Assembly (NCBI RefSeq): GCF_014633365.1
Contig: NC_068349.1
Location: 37,897,192 to 37,961,191, forward strand
Direction: 5' to 3'
DNA from: Diospyros lotus
Taxonomy: Eukaryota > Streptophyta > Magnoliopsida > Ericales > Ebenaceae
DNA: 64,000 nucleotides
Made by a program: the position numbers and the translations under genes
The notes under the pieces: model-generated
Seen by the model: only the letters and a program-made list of their open reading frames with translations
The model's database searches: none
What the model was told of the DNA's origin: nothing
Shown here: positions 1 through 13,079 of the stretch, piece after piece
Layout of the letters: the number at the start of each line of letters is the position of its first letter
How positions within the stretch are numbered: position 1 is the first letter of the stretch

Positions 1-1340
1 CCTCAAAAGCCACGTAAAGACAATCATTCCAATACTAAATTATCATTTTGAATACGAGTATAATAAATTAGCGATATAAAACAATCAATTGTGACGAGTG
101 AATAAGAATAAACATAATTACCAAAATTAAGAATGTTAATCATAAAATAAATATTGATACTAAATAACTAATAAGACTAGTTATATCAATAAAACAATAT
201 AATTCAAACTCCATCTTCCCTCGACAACAAAATCCATTGGGATCTCTATAATGTAAGCTTGCAACCTAAGTGAGTGACATCTAGAACATTGTGCACTGTT
301 ATTAGGCAATTTCAGGTCTAAGGTCTTCATCAGGCCCAGTTCTATCACATTATTAGCCTTGGGCCCACAAAATTGAAGAGTAGTTGGGCCTTCAATATTG
401 GGCTCCAAAACAAATAAAAATTGTTGTAATACTAAGTTGTCATAAATTTTTTTTTTATCACATCTTTTACATTATATAAGATATCGATTTCTATAAATAC
501 CATAAAATTTTATTGAAAATACTAAGAGAGTTTATGTTATAGGGAACTAGAACCCATAATACCAGGCGTTGGATTCCCACAAGTACAGGGCTACAGTCTC
601 CTGAAAAGCATTATAACGATCAAGTTAGTACTCGATATTAAGAGAACCAGCAACAAGATAAAGTAACAATGAAGCGTCTCCATAAAGTTCCTTACCTTAT
701 AGAGAAATTATCATTTATATAAACGGGCCAAGCATGATCCGTAAATTTTAGGTGAGACTTTCCATGATACTCTTAACTATTCGAAAAGTTGTCATATAAA
801 AGTGGCTCTTCCGTCAAACAAGATTAAAATCACGTAACATGATAGAAAACAAAAAAAAACACACACACACGTCATGTGATGATTGGAATACCGTAAAAAG
901 AGACAGGCAGGCAGCCATAGAGAGAGACATTTGTGTGTGTTTTGTTGGGATGAGTTTGTCCAATAATTGAGATGGGGCCTGGGGTATAGGTGAAAGCTGG
1001 AAAAATGGGAATTGAATGCACGGACAGAGTGTGAAGTCTGGGTGAAGTAATTAATGCATGAATTAGTCCAACTTGGGTTGCCATCACCCCTTTGGGGTCA
1101 AGAGTCAAAGCAGCCGGTAACCATTTTAAAACTGGGGACGACAACTTTTATGAAATATCTTTTCTTTTAAAATGATTTTTTTTATAAAATAATCATGTAA
1201 ATCGGGTTAATTAGTAGAATAATCTGGCAGTAATATTTTTATTATTATAATTTTTTATTGTTTGAAAAAAAAACAAATAAATTAATTGTCAATCGAGAAT
1301 TCTAAAAACGTAAAAATCATAAAAAATAATAGGATTTAAT
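1..1340. other. AT-rich intergenic DNA
   Basis: No gene or mobile element could be supported here. A minus-strand open frame at 872-1144 has no recognisable domain. The stretch at 890-1140 is less AT-rich than its surroundings and contains short CA/GT runs, but no promoter or RNA structure stood out. Confidence 0.6.
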
Positions 1341-1343
1341 ATT

Positions 1344-1720
1344 TGAGGTGTATAAAAGTTTGATTTAATTAAAATAATTAAATTGAATCGATTAAAATTG
1401 TCGGTTCGGTTCGGTTCCGTTATTAAATTTGACAATTATGATTATTTTAATTCGAAACGGTAAAAAAATCGAAATAATAAAACTGACCAAAATTTTTGGT
1501 TATTTTTTCCATTTTTTGGGGTTTTTCAGTTTGATTTTTTTGAATTGCTTTGGTTTATTTTCAGTTAGTTTTGTTTTTTTTTTTTATTTCTTAGGTGGGT
1601 TTGTTTTTTTCATATTTGTTCATTTTTTAATTTTTTTTAACTGATTTGATTTAATTTTTTACACAACTTCAATCTATTCAATTTTTATATTATTAAATTA
1701 ATCAAATACTCACCCCTAAT
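1344..1720. mobile_element. hAT-like non-autonomous element relic (GGTTCGGTTC family)
   Basis: The left end reads TTGAGGTGTATAAA and the reverse complement of the right end reads TTAGGGGTGAGTATTTGAT, a degenerate inverted pair. The interior carries the CGGTTCGGTTCGG motif and T-rich stretches. It resembles the elements at 9361-9769 and 10298-10746 in this window. The flanking duplication is weak (about 5 of 8 bases), so the exact ends are uncertain. Confidence 0.45.
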
Positions 1721-1872
1721 TGATACACTCTCTGGACAGCGATTTGTTAGTTATCTATTTGAAAAATGGTTTTATTTATTTTTTTAAATCTTTTGTAAGC
1801 TAGAGGTGAAAATATGTGTAGCCATTAGTCTTTCTCGAATAGGAATGGTGATGATGAGAGGGTCAAAGGGGG

Positions 1873-1990
1873 GATGTGATGTCTTAACAATGTGCGACTT
1901 TTGATGAATATATAAGCCATTACGGGGTCACTTGGATTCCATTGGAGATGTGATGTTTTAGCAATGTTCCACTTTTAATGAATGTACATC
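1873..1990. repeat. Two-copy short tandem repeat (~73 bp)
   Basis: A core of the form GATGTGATGTYTTARCAATGT, followed by a related CACTTTTRATGAATRTA segment, appears near 1873 and again near 1946. No function is suggested. Confidence 0.5.
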
Positions 1991-2089
1991 ACCCTTGGCT
2001 GAGTTTAGCACAAATTTGACATTTCCTAACACATCACTTCCTTTGTTTTTCTTTTAGGTTTTAAATAGTGACTTTGGTTTGCTTTGTTG

Positions 2090-2530
2090 TTACTATGTTT
2101 AATTTGCAAGAGACATTTCTAGAAAACTACAAATCCCGATATACTTGATCTCCAGACATTATTCACACGAGATTGTGAATGACAAAATCAATCATACATT
2201 TGAGATGCTTACCTACAAATCTGCGAGAGAGCCTGAGGATGTCTGTCGGAGATTGTGGATCTTCCTCTATCTATCAGTTTCCTTTTTTTCTACAAATATG
2301 AGATTTCTCTTTTAGTAAATATACGCTCTCCACTATGTTTAGAATATAATTCTGCTTGATTTTTACATTTTACACTTTAGGCACAAAACTAACTTAAAAA
2401 TTGGAGGGGTCTACACGAGAGACTTACCCGCATCCCTAATCATTTTCTTTTTCTGTAAGTCTCATGAAGACTATATTTGAGATATTCTTCTGCTGCAAAC
2501 AAATTAATTATTATATATTGAGAATAACAT
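2090..2530 (+). mobile_element. LTR retrotransposon LTR fragment, decayed
   Basis: At 2389-2409 the segment resembles the CTAACTTAGGCATCGGAGGG-type motif seen near the 3' part of many plant Ty3/gypsy LTRs. Similar motifs occur at about 3784, 5894, 11815 (minus) and 53228. No coding domain, primer-binding site or clear ends are visible, so this is probably a fragment or old solo LTR. Confidence 0.3.
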
Positions 2531-3233
2531 TACTGATATTTGATACTAATATTTTATAATTAGGAATGGTAAGGTATTCATTTCCTTGCTTTTACTTGTT
2601 ATTTTTTAGTTTCTATTCTCTTTGAATAATGGGTACTTATTAGATATTTAAACAATCTAAAACATTAAAAATATTTTATTTTTAAATAAAAATTCTATGT
2701 CTATATAAAGAAAAAAATAAAACTATATGAAAGTATGTACAATAAAATAAAAATTAATTATTTAAAATATGTTAAAGTCTATGGCAAATCATAGGGCCTT
2801 TTACCTATTTTTGGATAAAAAAATATTTTCTCTTATCTTTACTCATCTGGTCGAGAAGACTTTCTAATATAATAAATACGATGATAGTTATTAAGTTAAA
2901 TATCTATTCTCATGTCTAATTAAAGTTACACATAACTACTAATTTTACTAATAAAACTCGAAAAAGTGAAACTAAAGACTTGTTATTCCATCAATTTTTA
3001 CTTGATCGACCAATTTTTCAATATATTTTATTGGATCAAAAATCATTGTCCTAAAATTAAAACTAATGTAGTGGGGCCAAAAAAGAAGAAGCAAATTGCA
3101 CTATCTTATGGCGGACTATTGGGTTGTGCTCATCATTATTGTACATAAAAAAATATTGCTATAAAATTAAAATTACTATAAAAACTCACATGATTTATAT
3201 AACTTAAATAATTGAAATATTGCAGCTATAATT

Positions 3234-3936
3234 TGTTATACTTGAAGATAGGCCCAAGCTCAAATTAAGAGGCCCAAACGCATATTGGAAGAGAAATTAA
3301 AGCCCAATAAACAAGTTACATAGACATGAAATTAGTGGATGGTCAAGAGACCTGAAGAACCGAATGTCCTCACTTGAGAGCCTCTTTTAAGACCTCACTA
3401 AAAAGCCTTTCTCAAGACTTTTGAGAGACCATTTTAGAACCTCACTCGAGTTTCTTGAGGTCTTCAAGAGACCCTTTTGGGAATCATTGAATCACCAACC
3501 ACTATTATTCGGGAGACTCTCACAGACCACTCAAACCCGAAAGTCTCTCTCCCAACCACGTGAGATCTCGTGAAAATCATAAAAAAATGGTTAAACTTAC
3601 CTCCAATATACTCATCTACAAATTCGGGAGACGTTTAAGATGCTCGCCAAAGAATACGATCTTTTTGGCATCATCCTCTCTATAAATGGGATAATTTTAT
3701 TATGTTTAAGATAAGTTCTAAATTCTATATCTACTGCAATTCTATTGTCTCTAATTTCTACACACACTCATCTAGAAAACTATCTAAATATTAGAAGACC
3801 TCTGCAGAATGTTATATGCACCTTAATCGATTTATTCTTTATAGGTCACTTGCAAACTCCGAGGTCATTCATAGACTATTCTAATTGAGGCACTTTCTCG
3901 TATAAAGAAATTTATCGTTGTATCTTACCAACAACA
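3234..3936 (+). mobile_element. Probable solo LTR (Ty3/gypsy-like)
   Basis: The stretch starts TGTTATAC and ends CCAACAACA, giving TG...CA termini. The flanking pentamers are TAATT and TGATT (4 of 5 matching). A TATA-like CTCTATAAATGG lies at about 3680, with a CTAAATATTAGAAGACCTCTGC segment about 100 bp downstream that matches the motif shared by other LTR relics in this window. It is less AT-rich than its flanks. There is no internal gag-pol sequence, so a solo LTR is the best reading. Confidence 0.45.
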
Positions 3937-5460
3937 TGATTAATACATTTTAAACAAAAAATTTATTTAAACGTTCAACTTTGACATTTGAAGTAATACT
4001 TGCGTTAATATTTTATACATTCATATGGATATAATATATAATACAATATATCAATGCACAAACATCATTTTAAATATCAAAATTGAGTGTGTAAATAACA
4101 TTTTCATAATCTATTTTAAAATGTAGTTATATACAATTTGGGTAGAATCTGTTTTGTAATTGCAAATGTTGTCGGCCACAGTTTGGAAAAACACATAACA
4201 TGTAGCTATCTTTATGGCACGTGCAAAACATGAGCTTTCTTCTTCTTCTTCGTTTTGTTTTTTTCATTAATTTCAGAGGTCCCAAGCGCACACAAATTAT
4301 TTTATTTTATTTATATTTTTTTGGGTAATGTTTGCGGCTCACTCGCTGTTCCTCATTTCACACTAAACTGACAATGACTTCTCCCCACCCCTTCGTTTCC
4401 TCTTTGTTCATTTACATTTTTATCCTCAAGATTATTTGTTTTTTTAATAAGCCACGTGTGTTATTCTACTCAAAAATATATTTTACAAGCTTTTTCACAA
4501 AAAAAAAAAAATGTGATATAGTAAAAGGATAATTGTTGTTTCACGCGAAATATTATTTGTTTTGACTTATTATTTGAGGACGGATATGTCTGATCATACT
4601 ATTTTGACTTTAAAAGTATTTTTATAAAAAACGAGAAATAACTCTTTTATAGGTCAAAATTAGCTTTTAACCTGACATGTGATTGTCTCGTCTCAATCAT
4701 GGTGAAATTATGTATAAAAGAGATAATATTATGATTCTTTTCAACTCACCCTCAATTGGGAATCAACGTAGATGAGTGATAATCTTCTATAGTTGTGATT
4801 ATATAGTTATCATGAAAGAATAATCTCGTGAAAGATCTCTCCACCCGTTAGGGGTTGAACTATTTATATAGGCGGTGCATTCCCTCGATAATAGTCACAA
4901 CTACACTTTGAAAATGTAGTTGTTATTTTATGACTTACTCTCATATATCAAGTACTAATTTACCTATCAAATTTTATGTCAAAAGAGATAAATTCGACTT
5001 TTTAAGAATCTAACACTTATTGTTTTGAGTCTAAATTCTCACCCATGCAACCACACTCATAAGCCTTTGAGCCGGAGCAAATAATATATTAGATGAGACC
5101 TAGTCGTATACAAACTAAAAGAAATTATTTAAATAAATTAGTGGTTCTAAAATTAAAGAATTAAATGGTATTTTAAATATTGCAATAAACCATAACACAA
5201 GGACTACTGTACAAATTGCAGCTCCCTAATTGAACCACGTGTGTCAACGACAACTCACTCGCTTGGTTACATAATTATGGACAGGGGGCAAAAGGGTATG
5301 AGTGGGAGTCGACATATAAAATATGGAGCAAAAGAAAGTGTGAGATTTTTTTAAATCGTAAATGTTATTTAATTATTTAAATTATAATATTTATAATTGA
5401 CGTGTCTTAGATAAAAGTTCAAAACGAATTTTGAGCTAAATATAAAAAAAAAAAATTATT
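3937..5460. other. AT-rich intergenic DNA
   Basis: No gene could be supported. The part at 4720-5080 has an LTR-like base composition, with a TATTTATATAGGCGG stretch near 4862, but no termini or shared motif were found. Open frames here are short and low-complexity. Confidence 0.5.
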
Positions 5461-6030
5461 AGTGTATGGAAAAATATGATTTTTCAAAACTCGAAAAGAC
5501 GCATCCCTAAAAAACACACTCTCTCATAGACCCGAAGAACGGGAGACTGTCAAGTCTTTCAGAAACTGTAACACACTTTGAGAAACTATAAAAACTTAAA
5601 ATCTATCATGTGAATTTTCCTTTGATTGAGGGAGGGGGTCTCGAATAAAATGCAAATATGATAACTCCGATATTCAAAAATCTTTCAGAGAGTTCAACGA
5701 AAAGTATAGACATTATCGATAAGAGTCATAATTTTAATAGATCTTAAAATGTCAGGATAAATATTATCCTCAAAAATTTTAATCCTAATAGATCTTGAAA
5801 AATCCCATATTATTCTATAAATAGATAAACTCTCATTCTAAAATAGATATTTCTCTGATACCAATTTTAATACGACATTTAAGTCTTCAGTGTCTGACTT
5901 AAATATCAAAATATTTGCACAGAGACTGTCTTGCGCCATTTAATTGTTCTCTTTCTTATAGAGTTTAAGTGATAGATATTTTTACTTAATAAATTCATTG
6001 TTGTATTCGATCGATAATAATAATAATAAT
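5460..6030 (+). mobile_element. LTR relic (Ty3/gypsy-like)
   Basis: A TATA-like TTCTATAAATAG lies near 5814. It is followed at 5894-5920 by CTGACTTAAATATCAAAATA, matching the motif that marks other LTR relics in the window. The boundaries are guessed from composition and no target-site duplication was found. Confidence 0.35.
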
Positions 6031-8260
6031 TTATTTTAATATTTTATATTTTATGTCATATCAATATATATATGCATAAAATATTAATGCAGAGTGTTAA
6101 ATATTTAAATAATATTTTTATTTTAAAATTAGATTTTGAGATTTCATTCAATCTTTACTTTCTCACGTCACATGATGCTCGAGAAAGTAAATACTCTATT
6201 TAGCTCAAAATACTTAATTCGTTTTGGATTAAAAAATAATAATTATGCTTTTGAAAAAGAGGATCATAATGGGATGTTAGTGGCAAATGACTTTAGAAGG
6301 AAGAGTTGCTTTCGACTGAGTTTGTGGTGATCCAAACAAAGGAATCCCACCGGTCAGTCGGGGAAAGGCTTTGGGAGCAAAAGGGGGGTATTGGGGCACT
6401 TGCAAAATTGGCTGTGTTTGGGGGAAGAGGCCAAATCATGAAGCTACTAGAAGAAAGATACTATAATATCAAAGTGGGGATCTACTCGATATTGGGAAAT
6501 GGCCACCTTCTTTGGCTCTAGATTATCCCTTACCAATGTCCAGGCCATGCCACACTTACCGATGCTAGTGGGTCATTTTGTGGGGTCACATCGAATCTAA
6601 GGATATTTATACCCTTATCGAAAATGTTACCATACTTGGCGGGACATACCGACATTTATATTGATTAAATACAAATAATAATACATTAACATAAAAGTGT
6701 CACTTTAAAGTATTCAAATAGCATTTAAACATATAAATCACTAAAAAACCCTCTTATCATCAATATAAATGATAATATAATAGTATTTTAGTGGGTAAAT
6801 TCAGCCATGGCCATTTATGGTTTTGAGTCATTTTCATAAATACTCATGTGGTTTATTTTTAATATTTTAGATTTTTATACATTTAAAAAAAAAACCCATT
6901 TTGATAGGTAAACAATGTGTGAATGTTGCATAATATGATTAAAAGGAGTAAATTATAAAGATTTAAAATATTAAAAATAAACTAATATGAGTCTATGATT
7001 GGCTTTTATAAGTCTAGAGATATCCCTAGCTATCCTCTACTCGACTTTGTTTAGGACTTACTTGATTTGCAAAAGGAAGGGGAGGGGCTCAATCCCCTGT
7101 CCTCTACTCGACCTTGTTTAGGACTTACTTGATTTGCAAAAAAAGAAGGAATGACTCAATCCCCTAGTGGATGCTCTAACGCTCTCAAAACAAAATGATG
7201 CAAAAATAATATGATAAATATGCAATTAATGAGGTATCAAACTCTTAAAAAGTTTCACCTTTATATAGACATATTGAGAGGCGAGTGGAGGATCATGATT
7301 ATGGCACATGATTGATCGAATATCAACTTAATATACGATTATGATCACACTTTATGGATATATAGTTGCATCTGAAACTCATAGATTAGCGTAGTTAGTA
7401 AATGTTATGACCTAGGCCTCGACTTAGGTTCAAACCCAATTCTTTGGGTTAGACTTATCTCATTGCCTTAAGGAGTCTTCTAACTAGATTTGAGCCTAGG
7501 ACTCGAATCCAACCCTTTAAGGGGTCTTTGAGTCTTTTCACTATGGGTTGAGACTTTTTCACATTAGATTCATGACAAATTTTTTATAAAAATATTTTTT
7601 TAAATAAAAATGGCTAGATAGGTTGCAAATGCCCTGGCAATCTAAAATTAGGTTTTGGACCATAGCAAATTGTTGTTTTCATTGGAGAGGACCACTCATA
7701 TGTAGAAGATCTAGTAAGGTAGATCATCCATGGATAGAGCTAGCTAGTCAATCACACAAGAGATTGACTATCACCACTCATTCTCACCTCTATTATTGTC
7801 TTTTTGTAACGTGTTTCTCATCTTCTAATGCTGAAAATAAACTAATAGGAAAAAAAGATGGCCACATAACACAAAAAATCAACCATTATTTTCTTGTGAC
7901 ATATTTCTTATTTTCGATGCTGAAAACAAAAGAGTAAGACGACAAAATAAGGGGAGAAAAAAAGACTAAGACAGGTATCGTGCAAAAAATGTGAGAAAGA
8001 TTTAAATTTCAACGCCTCATGATTAAAAAAGTTAGAATAAATAAACGACAACAAAATTGAATTTAGAAAAATCAGCCATATACAAAAATGCCAAGTTGAA
8101 TTTATTTTAGCAACATTTTTTTTATTTAAAATTTTGTGAGTATGCCAATTTTTAGACAAATTTTAAGTCACTTAATGGACCCAAAATCATTTATAAGTAG
8201 AATGACGTGGCTTTCTATAACAACTAGTCCTTTCTTTCTTATGTACCATATTAGAGCTAG
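6031..8260. other. Intergenic DNA, unclassified
   Basis: No gene was recognised. The stretch at 6320-6520 is locally GC-richer and has open frames (6136-6330 and 6306-6521), but neither looks like a known domain. A two-unit tandem repeat at 7033-7166 is listed separately. Confidence 0.5.
7033..7166. repeat. Two-copy 67-bp tandem repeat
   Basis: The unit beginning TCCTCTACTCGA at 7033 is repeated from 7100. Both copies contain TTTAGGACTTACTTGATTTG followed by a purine-rich stretch and CTCAATCCCCT. The two copies differ by a few bases, indicating a fairly recent local duplication. Confidence 0.8.
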
Positions 8261-8267
8261 TTGTCAC

Positions 8268-8837
8268 TAGAGTTGGTAATTTTGGACATGATTCGATTAC
8301 ACGACACGATACGATACCGAGTTAAGTGGGTTAGGGTTGGGGTTAATCGGGTTCGGGTCATAAATGGGTCAACCCGTTTATGACACGATTATTTTCGTGT
8401 CTTAGGCGGGTCAACTCATCTAACCCGTTTAGACACCAAATGACACGTTTAATTAAACGTGTTAACGGGTTGATCCGAACACGTTAACACGATTATATCC
8501 GAAATGACACGTTTAATTAAAAGGGTTAGTGGGTTGATCTGAATACGTTAACACAATTATACACGAAATAACACGTTTAAAATTAAATAACACGTTTAAC
8601 AGGTGACACAACACGACCCATTTAAATTAAACAGGTTAACAGGTGACACGATACGATACGACACGTTTAGTTAAACGGATTAAACGGGTCGTGTCGTGTT
8701 ACACGTTTAATAAACGTGTCGTGTTCGAGTTTAAGGAATTTGACATGATTATTAAACGGGTCGTGTTCGAATTAGCCTGACATGTGTTATATGTGTGTCT
8801 CGACACGACACAATTACGACCCGCTTGTCACCCTTGA
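8268..8837. mobile_element. hAT-like MITE rich in ACACG/CGTGT motifs
   Basis: The element is flanked by identical TTGTCAC heptamers at 8261-8267 and 8838-8844 (7 of 8 bases if an octamer is counted). The left end reads TAGAGTTGGTAA and the reverse complement of the right end TCAAGGGTGACAA, a degenerate inverted pair. The interior is a dense, degenerate repeat of ACACGA, CGTGTC and GGGTTAA motifs, with a perfect 20-bp palindrome ACACGTTTAATTAAACGTGT at 8443-8462. About 8-bp duplications suit the hAT superfamily. There is no transposase, so it is non-autonomous. Confidence 0.6.
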
Positions 8838-9360
8838 TTGTCACATTAGTTTGACAATTGCAAATTAAAGGAGGCGTTGAATAATTGTGTTGGAATCTTT
8901 TTGTAAATGGGTTACCATTATAATTGGAATTTTGGGGGTGTGGAAAGGAGACGATTTCGTCGATAAAATTCACTTAAAGTGATATAATCAAGTTTTGTGC
9001 TTAAATCTATCTTAATATTTAATTATGTGTGATATAAAGAAGTATATTTAATATTTAATTTTGTTTTTGCATGAAGCTGATTGAAGCTTAAATCGCTTTC
9101 CAGCTGGCTGAGAGAGAACCTGCTGCAGTCTTTTCAATTTGTTTTGTTTATTTGCAACTAATTCTAGTTGTCTTGTCATCTCATTAATTTGTCCCCATAC
9201 CACACCAAATCCCAGTTATGTCCTTTCAGCTTTTCATCTCCTATATGTTATTTAAATATTTAATTATGATATTTTAAATAACATTCATTTATGATTAATT
9301 ATTTTCATTTTAGTGTAATATTAATCATTGCTTACAGATAAGATAAGATGCATTTATGGT

Positions 9361-9769
9361 TAGAGGCGAGCTGAAATGTTGAAATTAAAATAACTAAATG
9401 TGTATCAAAAATCAAACTAAATTAACTGAATAAATATAATAATTAAAAAGAATTAAATAAATATAAAAAAATCAAAAAGACCGAATAAATACAAAATTGA
9501 AAAAATTAAACAAATAAGAAAAAATCGAACAGACCCAAAAAAAAAACAAAACAAAAAATAGACATTTTTGACAATTTAATTAGTTTGGTTAATTTAATTT
9601 TTTCTAATTCAAAAATCGAATTAAATCAAAATAACCGAAATCGCCACACTTAAAAATCGAATCGAACCGAACCAACCCTTAATTTGGAGTCTCTTGACCA
9701 AACTGAATTGATAATTTCAATTGATTTGGTTTAGTCATTTTAGTTAAATTGAAATTTGGCCCATCCCTA
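9361..9769. mobile_element. hAT-like MITE with TAGRGRYGRGC ends
   Basis: Flanking octamers TTTATGGT (9353-9360) and TTTATGGA (9770-9777) match at 7 of 8 positions. The left end is TAGAGGCGAGC and the reverse complement of the right end is TAGGGATGGGC, the expected shape of short hAT termini. The AT-rich interior includes CGAATCGAACCGAACCAACC, so it belongs with the GGTTCGGTTC elements at 1344 and 10298. No coding capacity is visible. Confidence 0.65.
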
Positions 9770-10297
9770 TTTATGGAATCTTATTCTCAGTAGGTAAGCA
9801 ATTATATTAGTTGATAATAAATGTATCTTATTTTAAAATATTTAATTAATTAATAAAATTAATTAAAACTAATAATAAATTATAGTAATGCACTTTACTT
9901 AAAAATAAAATACACTTATTACACTTTAACAATTACCTTAATTACCATTACCCTTCTTTTATTAGTGGAGTTAAAAACCGTAATTAATGAAATAAATTGG
10001 CATTTAAAACCGGCAATACAGTGAAGGATATAACCATAAAAGCGTTGTTGTTTGGATTAATTATCTCCATAATTTTTTTAAATAACACTAATTATTGTCT
10101 TAAAATAATAATAATTTTTTTTTTTTTTAGACAATGTGTATTTACTATGCTTTGTTTTCAACATTTAAACAATTTATTTATTATATTGTATAGAAGGGAA
10201 AATGCCATTCGAAACAAGTTCGACACCAACCTCCTCAAACTAACGTGGCAAACATAAATTGGTAATTGTTATACCTAAATTTATAATAGTCTTAATT

Positions 10298-10746
10298 TAA
10301 GGGGGAGTAAAAATTCAATTTACTTGAACTAATTGAATCGATCGACTTTATCGGTTCAGTTTGATTTTTTTTCTTGCATCAGTTCGGTTCAGTTAATTTT
10401 TTTCAAAAGTTCAGTTTTCAATTTTCAATTCGATTTTTTAGTTAGAAAAACCAAACTAATCGAATCGACTAAACTTTAAAACGATATTATTTTGATATTT
10501 ATAAAATGGTGTTTTCTTCAGTTTTGCGTATTTTCTATCGATTACTTCAGCTTGCTTTTTTTTTTTTTTGCATTTCTTTAGTTTAATCGGTTTATATGGT
10601 TTGAGTTCGATTTTTGCGGTTATTGATTAGTTCAATTTTTCGAGTTAATTGGTTGGTTCAGCTCGATTTTGTTCATCGATTCGATTTAATCGGTTAGTAA
10701 ACTTCAATCGATTCAGTAATTGAACCGACCGTTTGTACATCCTTAA
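10298..10746. mobile_element. hAT-like element relic, GGTTCGGTT family
   Basis: The left end TAAGGGGGAGTAAAAA and the reverse complement of the right end TTAAGGATGTACAAACGG form a degenerate inverted pair. The interior has repeated TCGGTTCAGTT and ATCGATTCGATTTAATCGG blocks. Flanking TCTTAATT and TCTTACCT share 6 of 8 bases, a possible decayed duplication. It is related to the elements at 1344 and 9361. Confidence 0.5.
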
Positions 10747-11732
10747 TCTTACCTAAAATTAACAATAGTTTCCAAGTGCTTAGGGAAGTTCGCAAACAAA
10801 AGTTAGGGCCTATGTGGACATGAATTGATGGTATATGCTTTGGTTGAGCTCTCCTTAAGTTATTATAAGTGAGTAATTGGGTGTTCGCAATACAAATGTG
10901 AATATTCGGCCAAAAGCCTTCAAATACTTAGGAAAATTTACCAACAAGAGTTCAGGAGTTAGCACGTAAATAAATTTTTTTTATTTCCTGCAAACTTCCA
11001 TGCCAGTTGTATATAAATTATTTTAGAATGTTCTTTCATTTTAAAGTTGTAGACACACTTTTGGTTTTTGCGATGAAATTTTTATTTATAGAAAAAAATT
11101 ACAATAAATTTATTTACTATTGTAAATTATTTTTAATTTTAAGTAAAATTATTATGAATTTGTGTGTGTGACATCAATTTATAAAAAATATTTATTAAAT
11201 TTATCTGTATTTATAGCATTTTTCGTAAATAAACATAAAAACTAACAAATCAATTGACCTTATAAATCAACAATTAACACGAAGAATAGTTCAAACCAAT
11301 AGCATCTTGGAATTGATATATATATATATATATTGTGTGATTATAGAAAAAATATTAATTTTTTATTTATTTTTGTGAGGGTAGGGGTGTTGATTCTAGT
11401 CTAATTTTTTTTCTTCTTATTTTTAATATAAGGTTTTTAAAAAATATGTATATATATTGATATATATTATCCAAATAAAAATTTTCATTAAAAAATATCC
11501 AAACAAGAATCAACATAATGCAACACATTAAATTTAATTTTTAACATTGTAAAACAAATTAAAAAATAACCAAATATATATGTATATATTTATTATTCAT
11601 ATTTAATAATAATAATAATATTATTATAATAAATACATGAAAAATATATTATTATTAATAACCCTCAACTAATTTTTAATTTTAGACTGATATCAAATTA
11701 AATATGTTGTTGTTTAAATACAACAATAAATT
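10747..11732. other. AT-rich intergenic DNA
   Basis: No gene could be supported. The stretch contains a TA dinucleotide run at about 11319-11332 and several ATA/TAA-rich microsatellite-like segments around 11590-11650. Confidence 0.6.
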
Positions 11733-12470
11733 TGTTTGTAATAGGAGAAATTTTGATCGGAGTCTACGAGTAACTAGCAAGGAAGAAAATTGGTTAAGGG
11801 TGCGAGTGACCTTCCACGGAGGCTTTCTAATATTTAAGTCAGTATCTTGGTATAAATGTAGAATGCAAAAAAAATAGGATTGTAATCAATATAGAATTCT
11901 TAACCTACCTCAATCGGACGAGGGTTATTTAATTTATAGAGATGATGACATTGGAAAAGTCACATTGTTCAGCAAGCATATCGGATACCCTTTTGGATTT
12001 ATAGACAAGTATTTTGAAGGTAAGTTTGACTCATTCTTTACGGTCTCGTGTGAATAATATTTGGAGATCATATTTCTCAGAGTCTCCAAATCTCCCAAAA
12101 GGGTATCTCACATTGTCTAGAGAGAGGTTTTTGAGTCTGGGTGGCCCCACAAGAGTCTCTCCAACATAAATATTTTTATTGACAAGTGACTTATAAAGTT
12201 CTCCCAAAAAAATTCCTTAGAGACATCAAAAGAGACTTTTAGGAGAGGCCACTAGGTCTTTCAGTATGAGGTTACTCGAACCTTTTGATATGAAGTCAAT
12301 CGAGCCTCTCAATTTGAGGTCAGTCGATTTTTTCAATTTAAGGTTAATCAAATATCTTGATTTATCGATCATTTTAATCTCTAAGTCACTCAATGGACTT
12401 GTGAGGCTATTTCTTTAGCTTTGGGCTCATTCTTGGAAAAAATATGACTAAAAAAAATATCATCTCTAAT
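11733..12470 (-). mobile_element. LTR relic on the minus strand (Ty3/gypsy-like)
   Basis: Read on the minus strand, a TCTCTATAAATTAAAT TATA-like box (about 11930-11945) is followed at 11843-11815 by CTGACTTAAATATTAGAAAG, the motif shared with LTR relics at 3.8, 5.9 and 53.2 kb. The low-coordinate end is taken at TGTTTGTAATAGG (11733), which gives a CA end on the minus strand. The other boundary is uncertain and no flanking duplication was found. Confidence 0.4.
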
Positions 12471-13079
12471 GTTAAAATTGAGGATTAGATTAGAATCCAC
12501 TCAATTTTGGATTAAAATTTAAACAAACAAACAGGGCACATGCCAAACATTAGATGCCTTTGCTTTTTATTTAGTGCGGGCCTAACTTTAGTTGACTTTG
12601 ACCTACAAAAGGTGGTTGACTTGACTGTGAAAAGTTCCAAAAGTTACTTAATATATTTTTGGGTGATTAAGTTATTCCAAAACATGTCATCATACTAATC
12701 ATTCCACCACTGAAAACTTACTTCCAAGTGATATCTAATCCTTCTATTTAATAAAATTAAAAAAAAAATTGGGTAATCAATTTTATCAATAAAAATGATA
12801 TATTTAATCCTTATTTTTAACAAAATAATAAAAAATAGATACTAAATCTGTCAAAAATATGTCGTGATTTCTAAATTTAAATTTGTTATTAAAATTTAAC
12901 CCGATTCAAATAATTTGAAAAAAAAAAAATCAAATGTAATTTTTTGGGGGGACCTTAAATGAGCAAGCTATATTTGACGGTTAAAAAGAATTTAGAGTAA
13001 TGAACACTTGAAAACTGTTAAGATTGTAACTTTAGAATACTTGTTAATCACTGGTAGTGAATTGCATGACTATTTATAG
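12471..13079. other. AT-rich intergenic DNA
   Basis: No gene, promoter or repeat with defined ends was found between the LTR relics on either side. Confidence 0.6.

Noticed and set aside
872..1144. 90-codon minus-strand open frame
   Set aside because: No recognisable domain, no promoter or splice partners; likely chance in a locally GC-richer block.
6136..6521. Two overlapping plus-strand open frames (64 and 71 codons)
   Set aside because: No family resemblance and no start context. The GC-richer base composition alone does not make a gene.
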